Notes: generated by a model not told the origin, from the letters alone. A stretch of 64,000 bases of DNA from QHXQ01 sp045807745 (GCA_045807745.1 JBJMGT010000043.1:1-64000), one strand, 5' to 3'. Positions 42,670 through 51,293 are shown, numbered from the stretch's first letter. Numbers and translations: made by a program.

Positions 42670-43296
42670 ATGGTGTCTGCGAATGAGTTGATTGAACAGA
42701 CAACGCGCGCTGAGCACGTGCGGCCGACGAAGCGCGCGCTCATCCTCGTCGATATACAGAACGACTTTTGTCCGGGCGGCGCGCTCGCCGTGCGCGAAGG
42801 CGACCGGGTCGTGCCCGTCGTCAACGAGCTGCAAAAGCATTTCGATCTGATCGTCGCGACCAAGGATTGGCACCCCGCCGGTCATTCAAGTTTTGCGACG
42901 CTCTGGCCGCCGCACTGCATACAGGAGAGCACGGGCGCGGAGTTCGTATCCACCCTCGACACTACACGCATCGCGCGCACCTTCCTCAAGGGCACTGACA
43001 TGGCGGTTGATTCCTACAGCGGCTTCTTCGACAACGAACACAGACGCGCCACCGGTCTCGGCGACTATCTCAAAGCGCAGGACGTGACAGATGTCGTCAT
43101 CGCCGGCCTCGCCACCGACTACTGCGTCAAATTCACCGCGCTCGATGCGCTGCAACTAGGCTTCCACACAACGGTCGTGCGCGACGCCTGCCGCGGCGTC
43201 GAGGTCAACCCCGGCGACACCGACCGCGCGCTCGCCGAGATGGCCGAGGCCGGCGCGGAGATCGTCGAGAGTCAGGAATTGTTGGGCGGGCATTGA
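42670..43296 (+). CDS. pncA: Nicotinamidase/pyrazinamidase
   Basis: A 208-residue isochorismatase-fold protein. The N-terminus ILVDIQNDFCPGGAL carries the catalytic D, VATKDWHPAGHSSF has the metal-binding residues, KGTD supplies the catalytic lysine and AGLATDYCVKFTALDA the nucleophile cysteine. It hydrolyses nicotinamide to nicotinate in NAD salvage. The cytosolic protein has the usual family length. It is the last gene of a plus-strand run (P-loop, small charged, MOSC, pncA). Confidence 0.95.
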   Translation: MVSANELIEQTTRAEHVRPTKRALILVDIQNDFCPGGALAVREGDRVVPVVNELQKHFDLIVATKDWHPAGHSSFATLWPPHCIQESTGAEFVSTLDTTRIARTFLKGTDMAVDSYSGFFDNEHRRATGLGDYLKAQDVTDVVIAGLATDYCVKFTALDALQLGFHTTVVRDACRGVEVNPGDTDRALAEMAEAGAEIVESQELLGGH

Positions 43297-43358
43297 TGCC
43301 TGCGCCGGCGGCGCCCAATCCATCTTCAGTCCGCCTCCGACCACCAAACATTTATCAC

Positions 43359-44369
43359 TCACCAGTGCTCCTGCAACTTGACGAGCGCGGGCGGTGCGGC
43401 CGTCAGGCGCACGTCGAGCTTGAGGCTTGACTCGACGTGCGCCGAAGCATTATGCAGGCGTAGCGAGAACGTCCAATCTTGATCGAAGGTCAGGATGATC
43501 GTGTTATCCGAGCGCGGCTTGAACGCGACCGATAGCAGCGCGGTCGGCGGAGACAAGCGCGTGATGGTTGGCGTCTGCCGACTCGTCGTGGTTGTTGGTT
43601 TGAGCCTACTTGCTGGTTGACCGAGTGTGCCGGCGAAGGAGAACGCTTGCACGGTCGTTGTGCGCTCAGGCATGGAGACGATCAGTTTGTAGAAGTCTTG
43701 CCGGCCGAGGAAGTATGCGACGAGCGCGGCCGGGGCGGTCGTGTGTTGGTGCGCGAGGCGTTCGAGTTGCGCAGCGAGCGCGCTCATGACGGGGCGGTAG
43801 AAGCGCGCGGCCTTGGCCTGTTCGGTGAGATGGAGCGAACTCCAGTGCGCGCCGATGGCGGCGAGTTGTTCGAGTTCGGCGAAGACAGGTTGGACGGCCG
43901 CGAAGTAAGCAGCATCGCAGGGATAGTTTGTCCAGTGCTGGCAGAAATCGAGCGTGCGCGCGAGGCGTGGATTCTTCGCCACGTCGTTGTTGTGCTTGAC
44001 GGAGACACCGAGCGTCCAGCCGCGCCCGTCTGCGACCACGACATCGCGCACGTCGCCCGCTTCGCCCTGCGCGTCCGCCTGTATCCCCACCGTAAAGCGC
44101 GCGTCCGTGGGCGGCATCTGCAAAGTAGGTTCGAGGCGCGCGAGCAACCGCACTCCGGCCGCTGCGCCGAGATCGTACTTGGCACGCGTCTCAGGTGCGA
44201 GCGCGTCGTGGCGCACCGCCGCTGTGTGCTCGGCGGCCGAATCGGCTAGCACTGCTTGTGCGCTATGTCCGTTGAGCACATCGAGCAGCGCGGCGGCGAC
44301 GGCGTACTCCAACGCCTTGCCGTATGCTTGCTGTTTCTGCGCGAGCAGTGCGGTCAGTAGTGAGGTCAT
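43359..44369 (-). CDS. HaeIII-like type II restriction endonuclease (no methylase nearby)
   Basis: A 336-residue protein. The order of blocks matches the HaeIII endonuclease family: YGKALEYAVAAALLDVLNG, TRAKYDLGAAAGVRLLARLE, then GEAGDVRDVVVADGRGWTLG followed by VSVKHNNDVAKNPRLARTLD, and the later AYFLGRQDFYKLI. D106/D109 and K125 in the GDVRD...SVKHN unit are the likely PD-(D/E)xK metal-binding residues. HaeIII cuts GGCC; whether this protein does is not shown. I see no adjacent cytosine-5 methyltransferase; its neighbours are pncA and a DUF1272 gene. Confidence 0.8.
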   Translation of the reverse strand: MTSLLTALLAQKQQAYGKALEYAVAAALLDVLNGHSAQAVLADSAAEHTAAVRHDALAPETRAKYDLGAAAGVRLLARLEPTLQMPPTDARFTVGIQADAQGEAGDVRDVVVADGRGWTLGVSVKHNNDVAKNPRLARTLDFCQHWTNYPCDAAYFAAVQPVFAELEQLAAIGAHWSSLHLTEQAKAARFYRPVMSALAAQLERLAHQHTTAPAALVAYFLGRQDFYKLIVSMPERTTTVQAFSFAGTLGQPASRLKPTTTTSRQTPTITRLSPPTALLSVAFKPRSDNTIILTFDQDWTFSLRLHNASAHVESSLKLDVRLTAAPPALVKLQEHW

Positions 44370-44639
44370 AGCATCTATCCTGCGGGCATGAGTTTACGCG
44401 CCGAGCACGCGGTCGGTCGTACTCGAAGAGGCCGGGATTGTATACCGCTTATACCTTTAGGGGGCAAGAGCAATCTGCCAGTTATCAACGCATGCCCGAA
44501 CGTTAGAACCATTGCAGAGTGGCCTCACGCCCGCGCGCTTAAATGGTGCTTGCGCGCAGGCGCGCGTGAGTTACCATCGGGGAGCATGACGGACGCGGGC
44601 GGCAACCAGCGTGATCGACTTCGACGGAGGAATAATTCA

Positions 44640-44912
44640 ATGGCTTTGGAAATGAGAAGCACTTGCGAGCATTGTGGGCGGGCCCTGGCGCGCGATGCGG
44701 AGGCCAACATCTGCATCTACGAATGCACCTTTTGTCCTGATTGCACGGCGGCGATGAATGCGGCCTGCCCGAACTGCGGCGGCGAGTTGGTGCGCCGGCC
44801 GCGGGCCAGCGTCGATGGTGTCGAGGCGCAGTGCGGGCCGGCATGTGCGACAGTGAGCGCTGAGCAGACGGAAATGGACAGGTCAATAAGTGAGCGCGCG
44901 GACAGCGTCTAG
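44640..44912 (+). CDS. DUF1272-family zinc-ribbon protein
   Basis: A 90-residue protein from the ATG at 44640, which has GGAGG 8 bases upstream; the longer upstream frame lacks support. The pattern LEMRSTCEHCGRAL, ICIYECTFCPDC, then CPNCGGELVRRP is the DUF1272 signature with several zinc-binding cysteines. DUF1272 proteins are small, cytosolic and uncharacterised. The gene precedes the CxxU selenoprotein by 12 bases, so the two form an operon. Confidence 0.88.
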   Translation: MALEMRSTCEHCGRALARDAEANICIYECTFCPDCTAAMNAACPNCGGELVRRPRASVDGVEAQCGPACATVSAEQTEMDRSISERADSV

Positions 44913-44924
44913 AGGTGAATGACG

Positions 44925-45467
44925 ATGGCACGTATCGCAGGCGTCGAGCCGGCCCAGACCGACGGCTACATCAAGCGCGTCTTCGCAGCGCAGGCGCAGC
45001 GTTGGGGCGCGCCCTTGTTGAATCATCTGTTGTATGCGCGGCGGCCTTCGATCTTTCGCGGCGCGCGGGCCATGTGGCAGGGGCTAGGCGAGTCTGGGTT
45101 GATCGATGCGCGTTTGCAGGCGCTCGTCAACCGGCGCGTGGCGGCGCTGAACGGGTGCGAGTTTTGACAGGACATCAACGCTGCCGTGGGCAGCACGCTC
45201 GGCATCACAACGGAAAAGATCAACGCGCTCGCAGACTACGCGCATAGTCCGCTCTACTCGGCGGCGGAACGCATTGCGCTGGAATATGCCGACGCGATCA
45301 CGATTACTGACCGCGACGTAAGCGACGAACTGTTCGCGCGCCTGCGCGAACATTACAACGACGATGAGATCGTCGAACTAACCGCCCTGATCGCGTGGGA
45401 GAACTCGTCCAGCAAATTCAACCGCGCGCTGCGCGTGCCCTCACAACAACTGTGGCAGCGTGAGTAA
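44925..45467 (+). CDS. Carboxymuconolactone decarboxylase/AhpD-like selenoprotein (CxxU)
   Basis: About 180 residues from the ATG at 44925, with GAGG 9 bases upstream. The frame crosses an in-frame UGA at codon 81 (45165-45167) and continues as QDINAAVGSTLGITTEKINA without any break. The context RVAALNGCEF-U-QDINAA is exactly the AhpD/CMD active site NGCxxC...H/N, with U in place of the second cysteine. It is a predicted thiol/selenol peroxidase or reductase that acts on peroxides or disulphides. A stem-loop follows at 45180-45194. Read without recoding, the gene would look like two short frames. Sec use is supported by selD in the same window. Confidence 0.9.
45165..45194 (+). promoter_or_regulatory. 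UGA codon and candidate bacterial SECIS hairpin
   Basis: UGA (45165-45167), 12 bases, then the stem GCTGCC/GGCAGC with loop GTG. A G-U in the apical loop about 19 bases after UGA is the layout that the bacterial elongation factor SelB recognises. Confidence 0.75.
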
Positions 45468-45484
45468 TCGCCCTTCGCGCTCTT

Positions 45485-45568
45485 AGCTTTGCGCCTCCAG
45501 CGTCTTTGCGTGAAGCATTTACCGACTAAAGAAGAACCTCACGCAAAGACGCAAAGAAGACGCAAAGT
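45485..45568. repeat. Heptamer-type inverted repeat (ACGCAAAG family)
   Basis: The left arm AGCTTTGCGCCTCCAGCGTC continues with TTTGCGTGA. The right arm is TCACGCAAAGACGCAAAGAA followed by GACGCAAAG. It lies between the convergent ends of the selenoprotein gene and the MocR gene, where a bidirectional terminator would be expected. Confidence 0.8.
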
Positions 45569-45574
45569 TGAGCC

Positions 45575-47080
45575 TTACTTTTTATCTCGTATCACGGTGC
45601 GCAGGGCGGTTGCGAGTTGGCGCATGCCTACGCGTGTCTGCCGCTCGTCGTAGGCCGCATAACCCAGCAGGAGGCCGCCGTGCCCGCCGCGCTTGAGGCG
45701 GAAGGCGGAGAGCGGTTGTACGTCTATGTTGTGTGCGGCGGCGGCGCGTGCGGCCGCCGTATCGTCCACGCCGGCCGGCAGCCGGCCGACTAGATGTATA
45801 CCGGCCGGGTCGGGGCGCAACTCAAGCAGTCCGGGCAACTCGCGCGCGGCCGTATCGAGCAGAATCGCTTGGCGCTCGGCATAGAGCGCGCGCATGCGGC
45901 GTATGTGACGGGCGAAGTGGCCTTCGTTGATGAAGTCCGCGAGCACGGCCTGTTCGATGGTCGGCGAGAAGCGGCTGGCGAGTCCGCGCGCATTCGTGAA
46001 GACCTCGATCAGATCGGGCGGCACAACCATGTAGCCGAGCCGCAGGGCGGGGAAGAGAACTTTACTAAACGTGCCGAGATAGATAACACGCCCTTCCGAG
46101 TCCAAACCCTGCAACGCGGCGAGCGGTCGCCCCGCATAGCGATACTCGCTGTCGTAGTCGTCTTCCAAGACCCACGCGCCCGCGCGGTTTGCCCATTCGA
46201 GCAGCGCGAGCCTGCGCGCCAAGGTCATCGTCACGCCCAACGGATACTGATGCGACGGCGTCGCATAGATCAGCCGCGCCTCAGGTGCGAGTTTTGCGCC
46301 CGCAACTACATCAAGCCCCTCTTCATCCACCGGCACAGGCACGACGCGCGCGCCGGTGCTGGTGAACGCGGCCCGCGCGCCCATGTAGCCCGGCTCTTCC
46401 AACCACACCGCGTCGCCTTCGTCCACCAACAAACGCGCGACCAGATCGAGCGCTTGCTGCGAGCCGGCGACGACGATCACCTGCGCGGCGTCGCAGCGCA
46501 CAGCCCGCGTCGCGCCTAAGTAGGCGGCGATGGCTTCGCGCAAAGGCTGATAGCCGGCCGAGGCTGTGTAGCCGAGCAGATCGCGCGTAGGATGCCGCCA
46601 GCGCCGGGCCAGCAGACGCGCCCAGAGCGTGTGCGGGAAAAGATCGAGCGCGGGCGTGCCCGGCCGGAACGGGCGTGTGTGCGTGGGATGGAGCGACACG
46701 TTCACGTGCGCATTGGCATAGAGTTCAGCGCGGCGCGCTAGCGTGCGGCCCGTGCGCGGCGGCTGGGGCTTGCGTGTGTCTTGCGCGCGCGCGTGCAACA
46801 ACTCGTCGGGCAGGGCACGCGAGACGTAAGTGCCCGAGCCAACTTGGCCTTCGACGTAGCCTTCGGCGAGCAACTGCTCGAAGGCGTTGAGCACAGTGTT
46901 GCGCGAAACAGATAACTCGGCCGCCAACTCGCGCGTGGACGGTAGACGCGTGCCCGCGCGCAACTGCCCGTGCAGGATGGCCGCGCGCAACTCGTCATAG
47001 AGTTGACGATAGAGCGGCACGCCGTTCGCGCCGTCGAGATTGACGAACGTGTAAGGCATGGTGGTCGAGCGTTTCGCCAT
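45575..47080 (-). CDS. MocR/PdxR-type GntR regulator with aminotransferase domain
   Basis: A 501-residue protein. The ATG at 47080 has GGGAG 7 bases upstream; 25 further upstream codons are not needed. The GntR winged helix is at about residues 20-85 (PLYRQLYDELRAAILHGQL, LPSTRELAAELSVSRNTVLN). A fold-type I aminotransferase-like domain follows with a PLP-binding lysine in YLGTFSKVLFPALRLGYM. MocR proteins sense PLP, often regulating vitamin B6 or amino-acid genes. It is divergent from the PNPOx-like gene at 47211, so that gene is a probable target. The 130-base gap holds the shared promoter. Confidence 0.92.
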   Translation of the reverse strand: MAKRSTTMPYTFVNLDGANGVPLYRQLYDELRAAILHGQLRAGTRLPSTRELAAELSVSRNTVLNAFEQLLAEGYVEGQVGSGTYVSRALPDELLHARAQDTRKPQPPRTGRTLARRAELYANAHVNVSLHPTHTRPFRPGTPALDLFPHTLWARLLARRWRHPTRDLLGYTASAGYQPLREAIAAYLGATRAVRCDAAQVIVVAGSQQALDLVARLLVDEGDAVWLEEPGYMGARAAFTSTGARVVPVPVDEEGLDVVAGAKLAPEARLIYATPSHQYPLGVTMTLARRLALLEWANRAGAWVLEDDYDSEYRYAGRPLAALQGLDSEGRVIYLGTFSKVLFPALRLGYMVVPPDLIEVFTNARGLASRFSPTIEQAVLADFINEGHFARHIRRMRALYAERQAILLDTAARELPGLLELRPDPAGIHLVGRLPAGVDDTAAARAAAAHNIDVQPLSAFRLKRGGHGGLLLGYAAYDERQTRVGMRQLATALRTVIRDKK

Positions 47081-47210
47081 CGCGTATCTCCCGCCGGGCA
47101 GTGTCGAGAATTGGCACTCCCGACTCCGGCTAAATGGTACTTGTTTTCCGGCCAATTCTTGTTAGAGTCAAGCGCGGAAACATGACTCTGTAAAGAGACG
47201 AGGATGAGCG

Positions 47211-47909
47211 ATGGAGACATTCCCCCAGACCGCACGCACAACGATCAGGCGTTTGCCGCAGCGCGGTCGTTATGAAGTTGAGGAAGTCAACGCGATTCTC
47301 GATGAAGGTTTCGTGTGTCACGTCGGCTTCGTGCTCGACGGTCAGCCGTTCGTGATCCCGACCGGCTATGCACGTGTGGCTGACACGTTGTACGTCCACG
47401 GCGCACGCGCAAGTCGCATGTTGAAGGCGCTGCGCGATGGGGTTGACGTGTGCGTGACGGTGACGCTCGTGGATGGGCTGGTGCTCGCGCGTTCGGCGTT
47501 TCATCATTCGATGAATTATCGCTCGGTCATCGTGTTCGGGCGCGCGCAGGTCGTGGCAGATGAGGTGGAGAAGATGGCGGCGCTGCACGCGCTCACGGAG
47601 CACATCGCGCCGGGACGTTGGGCGGCGGTGCGCCAGCCGAATCAGCAAGAATTGAATGCGACATTGGTGTTGGCCGTGCCGCTCGCGGAAGCGTCGGCTA
47701 AGGTGCGGACAGGGCCGCCGATAGATGATGAGGAAGACTATGCGCTACCGGTCTGGGCCGGCGAGTTACCGTTGCGTCTGACGACCGGCGCACCCGTCGC
47801 CGACCCGCGCCTGCCGGTGGACATAGAGCCGCCCGCTCACGTGCTCAATTACGACCGCAAACGATCTAACACAGAGTACACAAAGAGCACAGAGGACACA
47901 GAGAGTTGA
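47211..47909 (+). CDS. Pyridoxamine 5'-phosphate oxidase-like flavin-binding protein
   Basis: A 232-residue protein. The split-barrel FMN-binding fold is suggested by EEVNAILDEGFVCHVGFVLD, QPFVIPTGYARVADTLYVHG, GVDVCVTVTLVDGLVLARSA and SMNYRSVIVFGRAQVVADEV. The SxFHHSMNYRSV block is typical of the Nim/PNPOx-like group. It would bind FMN or PLP-related ligands. The final dozen residues (NTEYTKSTEDTES) are encoded inside a heptamer repeat and are unlikely to be ancestral. It is divergent from the MocR gene, with about 130 bases between starts. Confidence 0.88.
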   Translation: METFPQTARTTIRRLPQRGRYEVEEVNAILDEGFVCHVGFVLDGQPFVIPTGYARVADTLYVHGARASRMLKALRDGVDVCVTVTLVDGLVLARSAFHHSMNYRSVIVFGRAQVVADEVEKMAALHALTEHIAPGRWAAVRQPNQQELNATLVLAVPLAEASAKVRTGPPIDDEEDYALPVWAGELPLRLTTGAPVADPRLPVDIEPPAHVLNYDRKRSNTEYTKSTEDTES

Positions 47910-47940
47910 TCTCCGTGCCCTCTGTGCTCTCTGTGTTAAC
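47867..47940. repeat. Heptamer-type inverted repeat overlapping the PNPOx-like 3' end
   Basis: TAACACAGAGTACACAAAGA continues with GCACAGAGGACACAGAGAG. The complement CCGTGCCCTCTGTGCTCTCT ends in GTGTTAAC. The stop codon of the PNPOx-like gene (47907-47909) lies in the middle, so the repeat encodes the C-terminal tail. Confidence 0.85.
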
Positions 47941-47971
47941 TCGATCTCGCGCTAAACGCAGCCAAGAACAG

Positions 47972-48706
47972 TTAGTACATAGAGGCGGTGGCGACGCCCT
48001 TGTCCGCATATCCGCCGGCGTAAGTGACGACACACATCAGCCCGTATGACGAAGGCGGCCCGACGGCGACGCCGGCCACGCGGAACTCCGAACTGAAGAT
48101 GTTCTTACGATGCCCGCGCGACGGCACGCCATCGTCGATTAGCATACCGACGACGGCCTCGCGCGCGTCGCCGCTGTTGTACGCGATGTTCTCGCCGATA
48201 GCCGTCTGCCATTCACCGTAGCGCCCGACGCGTTGCTCCGGCAAACTCCCGTCCGATCCCTTGTGCCCCGTGTTGCCGCTCAGCCCCAAATCCTTCACGT
48301 GATCGCGCGCGCCCAGCGTCATACCCTTCGCGGCGTTGAGCGCCGGGAGCGGTTGCGCCGCATGCAGGAATCTAATCGCCTCGTCCAACGCGCCCACGCC
48401 CTCTTGCAGCGTGATGGTCTTCTGGCCGACCTTGATCTGCTTACCCGCCGCCGTCTGCCGCACCTGCTCCAGCATCGCCGCATACTGCTGCGGGTTCGTC
48501 CGCGCCTGATTGATCTCATTTAACATCGCCAACTCTGTGGGCGACAGATAATCAAGCTTCGGCGACACAGCCTCGCGCCCCATCGTCGCCCGGAACGCAC
48601 GCTGCGACAATGCGGCCACGCGCGCAGGCACGTGCAGGCGCACCATGAGCAACACAAACAGACCAAGCGCCAAAGGCGCAAGCAAATAGGGGATTCTTCG
48701 CTTCAC
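47972..48706 (-). CDS. Secreted CAP-domain (SCP/PR-1-like) protein
   Basis: A 244-residue protein from a GTG at 48706 with AAAGGAG 8 bases upstream. A basic start and hydrophobic segment (PYLLAPLALGLFVLLMVRLH) act as signal peptide or anchor. The CAP domain spans about 65-240 (LSPTELAMLNEINQARTNPQ, KGMTLGARDHVKDLGLSGNT, GHKGSDG, GENIAYNSG, GHRKNIFSSEFRVAGVAVG). CAP proteins are secreted, and their biochemical role in bacteria is unclear. Confidence 0.92.
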   Translation of the reverse strand: MKRRIPYLLAPLALGLFVLLMVRLHVPARVAALSQRAFRATMGREAVSPKLDYLSPTELAMLNEINQARTNPQQYAAMLEQVRQTAAGKQIKVGQKTITLQEGVGALDEAIRFLHAAQPLPALNAAKGMTLGARDHVKDLGLSGNTGHKGSDGSLPEQRVGRYGEWQTAIGENIAYNSGDAREAVVGMLIDDGVPSRGHRKNIFSSEFRVAGVAVGPPSSYGLMCVVTYAGGYADKGVATASMY

Positions 48707-48943
48707 GGCACTAACTCCTTTAACTGTTAGCAACGAAAACTACAGGCAACTACGAAGCAGGCGAGCCAGTAAGATTGCAACGGCGAGACAATACTGCCAG
48801 ATCAATTCGCGCGTCAAGAGCGCACCAAACGGTCGCAGCGTAAAAGAAAAAGGTGAGGTAATAAATATAGTCCAACTCATCCTGTGCAACATAAGCAGCG
48901 CAGGATGCAGACCCACGACCATTTAGTTATAAAGCAGATGGCG

Positions 48944-50146
48944 TTACAGGTAAGTGTCCAGAAACTTGCTGAGCTTGGCTTGAATGATCTGCGAACTCCA
49001 GCCATTGAAATTGTAGTCGCAACCATGATTAGCCCAAGGCAGATAGATGTAAGCATACGGCACGTGCGCCGCCGCCAGTTTTGGCATGATGCGCTCGACG
49101 TTCGCCGCCAGCACAAGTTGATCATGTCCGCCGTGTAGGAACAGTGTGGGCGGCGACTGCGCGTTGACGTGCTCAATGGGTGAGGCCGCCGCATACGCTT
49201 GGGGCGCGGTGGCAGGCGAGCCGCCCAGAAAGTTCTCCAGTGTGTGCGGGGTGTCGATCACATCCGGGCGACCGGGGTGCGCATAGTCCCACGCGAGATC
49301 GGTCGGCCCGTAAAAGGAGATGACGGCCCGCACGCGCGTGTCTTGCGTAACGTCGGAAGCAGATTGAAACGACGGATCATTGGCTGTGTAGGCGGCGAGC
49401 AGCGCCAGTTGCCCACCAGCCGAGCGCCCTAATAACGCGATGCGCGCAGGATCGACGTGGTACTGCGCCGCATGGCGCTTGACCCAAATGATCGCACTGT
49501 TGACATCCACGAGCTGGGCCGGAAACCGTTGCGTGCTGTTCGCCAGCCGATACTCCGCGTCGAACACCACCCGCCCACCCGCGGCCAGCCAGCGGTCGTA
49601 CTCCCCGAAGTCGCTTTTCACACCGCGACTCCATGCGCCGCCGTGCAGCACGATCACGGCGGGCCGTAAGCTGCTGGTTTGATCGTGCGCTGACTGTTCA
49701 TCATTGGACAGTCGTTGTGGTTGGTACACGTCAAGCCGCAATGAGTGCCCGGCCGGACTGGCAAATTCCACATCTCGCTGCTCGTCGAGTAGCACACCGG
49801 ACGCAGCTTGTTGAGGCCCGAACAGATAACGACTCCAAGAGAGGCGCACGCCCTCGCGCGCGGCGACTTGGTAAGCGGACACTATCGGCACGCACGCGCA
49901 CCCAATCGTCCAGAGGCTCAACGCGAGACCGACGCGCGCCGCCTTGCTGCCCCGCTCCATGAATAAAACCGCGCCGCCGCAGGTTGCACCGAGCAAACCT
50001 GCGATGAGCAGCCAGACGCTCCACTCGCTGACCCCGACCGCCAACATCCATAGATAAAAAGTTGGGGCCGGCAAGACGATCAGTGCGGCCAACAGCGCAC
50101 AGGGCACAGCAATCAACCAGCAGAGTGTCCGCAGCACTTGTTTCAT
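48944..50146 (-). CDS. Membrane-anchored alpha/beta-hydrolase (esterase-like)
   Basis: A 400-residue protein from the ATG at 50146. It has three or so N-terminal membrane helices (VLRTLCWLIAVPCALLAALI; VWLLIAGLLGATCGGAVLF; VGLALSLWTIGCACVPIV). A hydrolase domain follows from about residue 130: VIVLHGGAWSRG (oxyanion hole), LGRSAGGQLALLAAY (nucleophile serine in GxSxG) and a C-terminal ANHGCDYNF with the catalytic histidine. The layout resembles BD-FAE/carboxylesterases. The substrate is unknown. Confidence 0.88.
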   Translation of the reverse strand: MKQVLRTLCWLIAVPCALLAALIVLPAPTFYLWMLAVGVSEWSVWLLIAGLLGATCGGAVLFMERGSKAARVGLALSLWTIGCACVPIVSAYQVAAREGVRLSWSRYLFGPQQAASGVLLDEQRDVEFASPAGHSLRLDVYQPQRLSNDEQSAHDQTSSLRPAVIVLHGGAWSRGVKSDFGEYDRWLAAGGRVVFDAEYRLANSTQRFPAQLVDVNSAIIWVKRHAAQYHVDPARIALLGRSAGGQLALLAAYTANDPSFQSASDVTQDTRVRAVISFYGPTDLAWDYAHPGRPDVIDTPHTLENFLGGSPATAPQAYAAASPIEHVNAQSPPTLFLHGGHDQLVLAANVERIMPKLAAAHVPYAYIYLPWANHGCDYNFNGWSSQIIQAKLSKFLDTYL

Positions 50147-50386
50147 GCACGCCGAGTCTATTCCCAACGGCCCGGATTCAGAAGGGCCTGAACGTATGGC
50201 TGATGATGCGGCCTAAAACGTGTGCCGGCCCCTGTGCGCGTCGCCGCTTATTCTTTAACGGGCGCGGGCGGCTTGGGCGTGTTGGCGTGGTTTGGGGCGC
50301 GCTCGGTGTGGCTGACGCACGTCCATTCGGCGAGCGCGGCCGGGTCGGAATGCGTTGAAATGAATCCAGTGTTCCTTTAAGAACTT

Positions 50387-51116
50387 CTATCGAAAGAGTA
50401 GCCAAAGAACAATAGAAATAAGAACCATAATTCCGATAGTTGGAAGAATCAAAGTAGGAAAGAAGAACCATAGGAGAATGCCTGCAACTGCGAGCATCAA
50501 TAACGCAGATAAAGCCAGCAATGCACCTAAAATATTTGTCTCTGGGGCAACTTCCAAATTGAGCTTGCTAGAAGCTATCTCAAAAATACGAAGCCGCTGG
50601 TGCACGCTTCAAAATGTTCAGGGAACTCGCACTCCTGTTTCGGTCAGAATGATTTTTGAGATAGCTTCTACTTAGATTGAAAATATCTAGCCTTGTAATG
50701 TGATTAAGAAGCACGGCGAAGCCAAAAAGAACGCCGAAAACAACGCTCATTAGAATGGGAAATAAGAGCGCGTACTTAATAAGCGGAATGTCGGACTTCG
50801 TAAAATAGAAAGATATAATCGCTCCCGTAACAGCATAATAGAAAGCATTGAACTTCAAGATTAGTTCAAGATAATGTTTGTAAAGGTCGGTATGAAGCTC
50901 ATATTGTTTCCAAAGCAATTCCTCGCTAGGCTCTTTGGGTCTATCTATGATAGCCAAGTAGTCAGTTCTAAGATTGTCCAGCACCTGAGTAAATTGTGCG
51001 GGCGTTATTGTGCCTCCATTGAGCTTGTTCCAAGCCTCAGATAGTTCCAGCATTCTTTTGGTCAAATCTACTGGCTGTCTCACTTGAATACCTTTCAGCT
51101 CATTCTCTGCTGCCAT
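50387..51116 (-). pseudogene. Membrane protein gene disrupted by a 98-bp MITE
   Basis: Frames 51116-50580 and 50605-50387 belong to one gene. Removing the insert 50571-50668 and one TA gives ITRLDIFNLSSKLNLEVAPE with a continuous frame of 209 codons plus stop (630 bases, an exact multiple of three). The product has a helical N-terminal half (VRQPVDLTKRMLELSEAWNK) and about four membrane helices (YALLFPILMSVVFGVLFGFA; LLALSALLMLAVAGILLWFF; LPTIGIMVLISIVLWLLF). I recognise no family. As it stands the frame continues through the insert and ends early. Confidence 0.9.
50571..50668. mobile_element. 98-bp MITE with 17-bp terminal inverted repeats and TA target duplication
   Basis: The termini GAAGCTATCTCAAAAAT (50571-50587) and ATTTTTGAGATAGCTTC (50652-50668) are exact inverted repeats. 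TA flanks both sides (50569-50570 and 50669-50670). TA duplication is the mark of IS630/Tc1-mariner transposases, so this is probably a MITE mobilised by such an enzyme. It carries no gene. Its insertion splits the membrane protein gene. Confidence 0.92.
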
Positions 51117-51239
51117 ATTCTGACCTCGCTTGCGCTGATTCTAACCTTGAAAAGTGAATGTCGAGAAGTGGAGCGGATGATTCACACAGCGCTCGACCTC
51201 CAAATTTGCAAGTTGCTAGTGAAGGGTGGGCAAAAGCCG

Positions 51240-51274
51240 TAAAAGGGGCGGAGCGTTCACGGCGGAGCGCCCCT
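51240..51274 (-). terminator. Terminator-like hairpin after the displaced tRNA-Lys 3' half
   Basis: On the minus strand the outer stem AGGGGCG/CGCCCCT is followed by TTTTA. It lies 20 bases after the partial tRNA-Lys copy, just as another terminator lies after the intact tRNA-Lys. Confidence 0.65.
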
Positions 51275-51293
51275 AACCCCTTGTACCAATTAG

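Noticed and set aside
44919..45167. Two separate short genes (44919-45167 and 45186-45467)
   Set aside because: They share one reading frame across a single UGA in the active-site position and are one recoded gene.
48740..48922. Hydrophobic 60-codon minus-strand frame
   Set aside because: It lies between two well-supported genes and has no ribosome-binding site or family resemblance; the hydrophobic run may be chance.
50580..51116. The 178-codon frame as an intact gene
   Set aside because: Its last 30 or so codons are read from the MITE, and removing the insert rejoins it to the 50387 frame.
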